Source: Solirubrobacterales bacterium | GTDB taxonomy: Bacteria > Actinomycetota > Thermoleophilia > Solirubrobacterales > Solirubrobacteraceae | Direction: 5' to 3' | Length of the DNA stretch: 7,134 nt | NCBI GenBank assembly: GCA_003134675.1 | Contig: PLBZ01000047.1 | Span: forward strand, 233-7,366 | In this document: positions 4,601 to 7,134 of the stretch, piece after piece | How positions within the stretch are numbered: position 1 is the stretch's first letter | Layout: each line of letters starts with the position of its first letter | Made by a program: the position numbers and the translations under genes | The notes under the pieces: generated by a model | What the model saw: the letters and a program-made list of their open reading frames with translations, nothing else | The model's database searches: none | What the model was told of the DNA's origin: nothing

Positions 4601-7134
4601 TAGGAGGCCAGGGCGGGCTCGTCCTCGGCTTCTACTGCCCCGTCGGGCGGATCCTCGTCGTCGAGGTCGCCGAACAGCGACGGGTCGCGGGGAGAGCCCT
4701 TGATCAGGTCATCAGGCGAGCCGTCTGCGAGCAGCCGGCCCTGACGCGTGCCGAAGTAGATCGCCTGGGGGTGGTGGGCGATCAGCGCGAGTGTTGACTG
4801 CTCGGGGTCGGGCGCATAGCCGTCGGTGATCGTCATGCCGATCTGCCCCAGGTCGAGCAGCTTCTCCACCTTCAGGTGCTCTGACTGCTCGGGCACCGCG
4901 GGATAGCCCCAGGAGTAGCGCCGGCCCTGAGTCACCGGGATGCCGAGCATCCCGCGAGCCTCGTAGTGCAGCCACTCGGCGAGACCCTCGGCGGTCTGCA
5001 CGCCGAGGCCGTGGACGAACAGCTGCTCGGCGTACTCTCCTTCGTCCTCGAGCTTTGCCATCAGCTCGGTGACCTCAGTGCCGACTGTGACCGCTTGAAC
5101 CGCGATCACGTCCAATTCGCCGCTGTCCTTAGGGCGATAGAAATCCGCTAAGCAGATGCGGTCGCCCTTGGGCTGGCGCGGGCAGACAAAACGCGTCAGC
5201 TCGCTCTTGCGATCCTCAGGGTCGAGCACGACGATGTCGTTGCCTTCTGAGTAGCACGGGAAGAAGCCGAGCAGGGCGCGCGGATGCAGGTAGGTCTGCT
5301 CGCTCCACATCCGCTCCAGGCGCGGGCGGAAGTCATCGCGCAGGAGCGTCTTCCAGGCCTCGCCTTTGACGCCGCGTCCGCCCCAGTGCAGCTTGAACAG
5401 CACGTGCGTGTCGAGATGGCTGTAGACCTCATCCAGGTCCACGTCGATCTCCTGCACGCCCCAGAACGGCGGCGCGGGCACTGGCACGTCCGTGCGCGCC
5501 GGCGAGCGGACGGAGTCATCGGCGAGGTTGACCTCCTCGACGGGCGCGTCGCCCTTCGCGCGGAACTCCGTTGCTCCCGTTCGCAGCTTCTCCACGAGCG
5601 AGGAGCGAGCGTCCTGATCGATCAGCTGGTCCATCACCGCCAAGCCCTCGAATGCGTCCTTGCAATAGAAGACGCCAGGCTCATACTGCTCCTCGGAGTC
5701 TTTGCCCCCGGGATACAGCGCGCGGTAGCTGAACGCGCGGTTGATCGCCGCGCCGCCGATCAGCACGGGGTAGTCGAGCCCCTTGGCGTGCAGCTCCTGG
5801 ATGCACGCCGGCATCTGCTTGGACGTCGAAACCAGCAGGGCGGACAGGCCGATCGCCGTCGCCTCGTGCTCTTGGGCGGCGTCGAGGATCGTCTGGATCG
5901 GAACCTGCTTGCCGAGGTCGATCACCGTGTAGCCGTTGTTCGTCAGGATCGTGTTGACGAGCGACTTGCCGATGTCGTGCACGTCGCCGAAGACGGTCGC
6001 CAGAACGACCGTGCCCTTCGTGTAGCCCTCGATCTTGTCGAGGTATTTCTCGAGCTGCGCGACCGCGCGCTTCATCACTTCGGCGGACTGGAGCACGAAC
6101 GGCAGGATCAGTTCGCCGGCGCCGAACTTGTCGCCGACCTCCTTCATCGCCGGCAGCAGCACCTCGTTCAGCGTCGGCACCGCGCCGATCTTCTCGACGC
6201 TGCGGTCGACCCAATCCTCGACGCCCTCCTTGCGACGGCGCAGGATGTGGAAGTGAAGCGCCTCCTCCGGCTCCATCCCCTCGGTCGGGTCCGCGGCCCC
6301 CTGGGCGACGTCCTCCTCGCCTTTTGACTCGAAGTGGGCGATGAACCGCTCCAGCGCGTCCTCGCGGCGGTTGAACACGAGGTCGTCCGCCAGCTCGCGC
6401 TCCTCCGCGGTGATCTCCGAATAGGGGCTGATGTGGTTCGGGTTGACCATCGCCAGGTCAAGGCCCGCGTCCACGCAGTGATGCAGGAAAACCGAGTTGA
6501 GCACGGCGCGCGCGCCGGGAGAGACTCCGAAGGACACGTTCGACACACCGAGCGAGGTCTTCACGCCCGGGATCTCCGCCTTGATCCGGCGGATGCCCTC
6601 GATCGTCTCCACTGCGGAGGGACGCCACTCCTCATCTCCGGTGGTGAGCGTGAAGGTGAGCGCGTCGAAGATCAGCAGCTCGGGGTCGAGGCCGTGCTCC
6701 TCACAGCAGAGATCGCGGATGCGCTGGGCTACCTCGACCTTGCGCTGCGCCGTCTTCGCCATCCCGACCTCGTCGATCGTCAGTGCGATCAGCGCCGCGC
6801 CGTGCGCGAGCGCCAGCGGCACGACACGGTCGAGCTTGTCACGGCCGGCCTCGAGGTTGACGGAGTTGACGATCGCGCGTCCGGGGATCTGATCGAGGGC
6901 GGTCGCGATCACCTCGGGCTCGGTCGAGTCGATCTGGATCGGTGCGGGCTGGGTGAGCGAGACCTTCTTGGCCACCAGCCGCATCTGTTCGTCCTCGTCA
7001 GAACGCTCGGTCAGGGCCACGCACAGGTCGAGCACATGCGCTCCGCCTGTCACCTGGTCCTCGGCGATCTGGACGAGGCCGTCGTAGTCGTCGGCCAGCA
7101 GTAGCTCCTTTGCCTTGCGCGAGCCCTGCGAGTT
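4600..7134 (-). CDS. metH: Cobalamin-dependent methionine synthase MetH, C-terminal 844 residues (5' end off right edge)
   Basis: MetH (EC 2.1.1.13) transfers a methyl group from 5-methyltetrahydrofolate through methylcobalamin to homocysteine in the cytosol. The frame stays open to the right edge, where it begins NSQGSRKAKELLLADDYD, the start of the pterin-binding domain, so the homocysteine domain (about 300 residues) and start codon lie outside. In fragment numbering: folate barrel to about 257; cobalamin cap and Rossmann domain about 285-507 with the DxHxxG motif DVHDIGK (384-390; His386 is the lower cobalt ligand); a linker; reactivation domain about 557-805 with the RxxxGY AdoMet motif in RYSWGYPAVPEQ (739-750); and an acidic tail of about 37 residues. 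GLSALLVSTSKQM (429-441) is the cobalamin-pocket block, with Thr437 where E. coli has Ser810. The GTG at 7053 is not the start. A B12 riboswitch, if any, would be outside the window. Confidence 0.96.
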   Translation of the reverse strand, partial: NSQGSRKAKELLLADDYDGLVQIAEDQVTGGAHVLDLCVALTERSDEDEQMRLVAKKVSLTQPAPIQIDSTEPEVIATALDQIPGRAIVNSVNLEAGRDKLDRVVPLALAHGAALIALTIDEVGMAKTAQRKVEVAQRIRDLCCEEHGLDPELLIFDALTFTLTTGDEEWRPSAVETIEGIRRIKAEIPGVKTSLGVSNVSFGVSPGARAVLNSVFLHHCVDAGLDLAMVNPNHISPYSEITAEERELADDLVFNRREDALERFIAHFESKGEEDVAQGAADPTEGMEPEEALHFHILRRRKEGVEDWVDRSVEKIGAVPTLNEVLLPAMKEVGDKFGAGELILPFVLQSAEVMKRAVAQLEKYLDKIEGYTKGTVVLATVFGDVHDIGKSLVNTILTNNGYTVIDLGKQVPIQTILDAAQEHEATAIGLSALLVSTSKQMPACIQELHAKGLDYPVLIGGAAINRAFSYRALYPGGKDSEEQYEPGVFYCKDAFEGLAVMDQLIDQDARSSLVEKLRTGATEFRAKGDAPVEEVNLADDSVRSPARTDVPVPAPPFWGVQEIDVDLDEVYSHLDTHVLFKLHWGGRGVKGEAWKTLLRDDFRPRLERMWSEQTYLHPRALLGFFPCYSEGNDIVVLDPEDRKSELTRFVCPRQPKGDRICLADFYRPKDSGELDVIAVQAVTVGTEVTELMAKLEDEGEYAEQLFVHGLGVQTAEGLAEWLHYEARGMLGIPVTQGRRYSWGYPAVPEQSEHLKVEKLLDLGQIGMTITDGYAPDPEQSTLALIAHHPQAIYFGTRQGRLLADGSPDDLIKGSPRDPSLFGDLDDEDPPDGAVEAEDEPALAS

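Noticed and set aside
5284..6327. A 347-codon plus-strand open frame antisense to metH.
   Set aside because: The minus strand encodes well-conserved MetH through the whole stretch; the antisense translation is rich in Arg, Leu, Val and Asp without motifs, typical of GC-rich antisense frames.
1..7134. Searched by eye for tRNA, rRNA, CRISPR repeats, insertion-sequence ends, riboswitches and phage or defence genes.
   Set aside because: No cloverleaf, regularly spaced repeats, terminal inverted repeats with a transposase, or defence-type domains were seen; the space is almost fully taken by five housekeeping-type genes.

Overview
This is a GC-rich window of ordinary chromosomal gene content. It most likely comes from an actinobacterium, and the class Thermoleophilia (Solirubrobacterales-type) is my best guess. 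That guess rests on recalled resemblance of the AlkA, HemQ, MetH and DUF1800 proteins and on codon usage rich in G/C third positions; no marker gene proves it. I see no mobile element, CRISPR array, tRNA or rRNA.

Layout from left to right. Positions 1-714 (minus strand) hold the N-terminal 238 codons of a DUF1800-family protein that runs off the left edge; it opens with a histidine/lysine-rich tract. After a 142-base gap, 857-1435 (minus) encodes an AlkA-type 3-methyladenine DNA glycosylase. It lies 37 bases downstream of 1473-2171 (minus), a chlorite-dismutase-fold protein that is probably HemQ/ChdC, coproheme decarboxylase. The last two probably share a transcript. Divergent from them, only 25 bases away, 2197-4581 (plus) encodes a 794-residue two-part protein: a PimA-like GT-B glycosyltransferase joined to a multi-spanning membrane domain of the LPG-synthase_TM/UPF0104 (MprF flippase/AglD) type. 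Converging on it with an 18-base gap, 4600 to the right edge (minus) is the C-terminal 844 residues of cobalamin-dependent methionine synthase MetH. The homocysteine-binding part lies outside the window.

The genes do not form one obvious pathway. HemQ and MetH belong to tetrapyrrole/cobalamin-using metabolism, AlkA is base-excision repair, and the fused glycosyltransferase suggests glycolipid or cell-envelope glycan assembly at the membrane. The most interesting item is that fusion, which could in principle make a glycolipid on the cytoplasmic face and move it across the membrane in one polypeptide. Smaller points are a very compact divergent promoter region with possible leaderless starts, an AlkA start codon that appears to cut off a conserved N-terminus, unusual distal-pocket residues in HemQ, and the histidine/lysine head of the DUF1800 protein. 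I did not find convincing evidence of a new multi-gene system.
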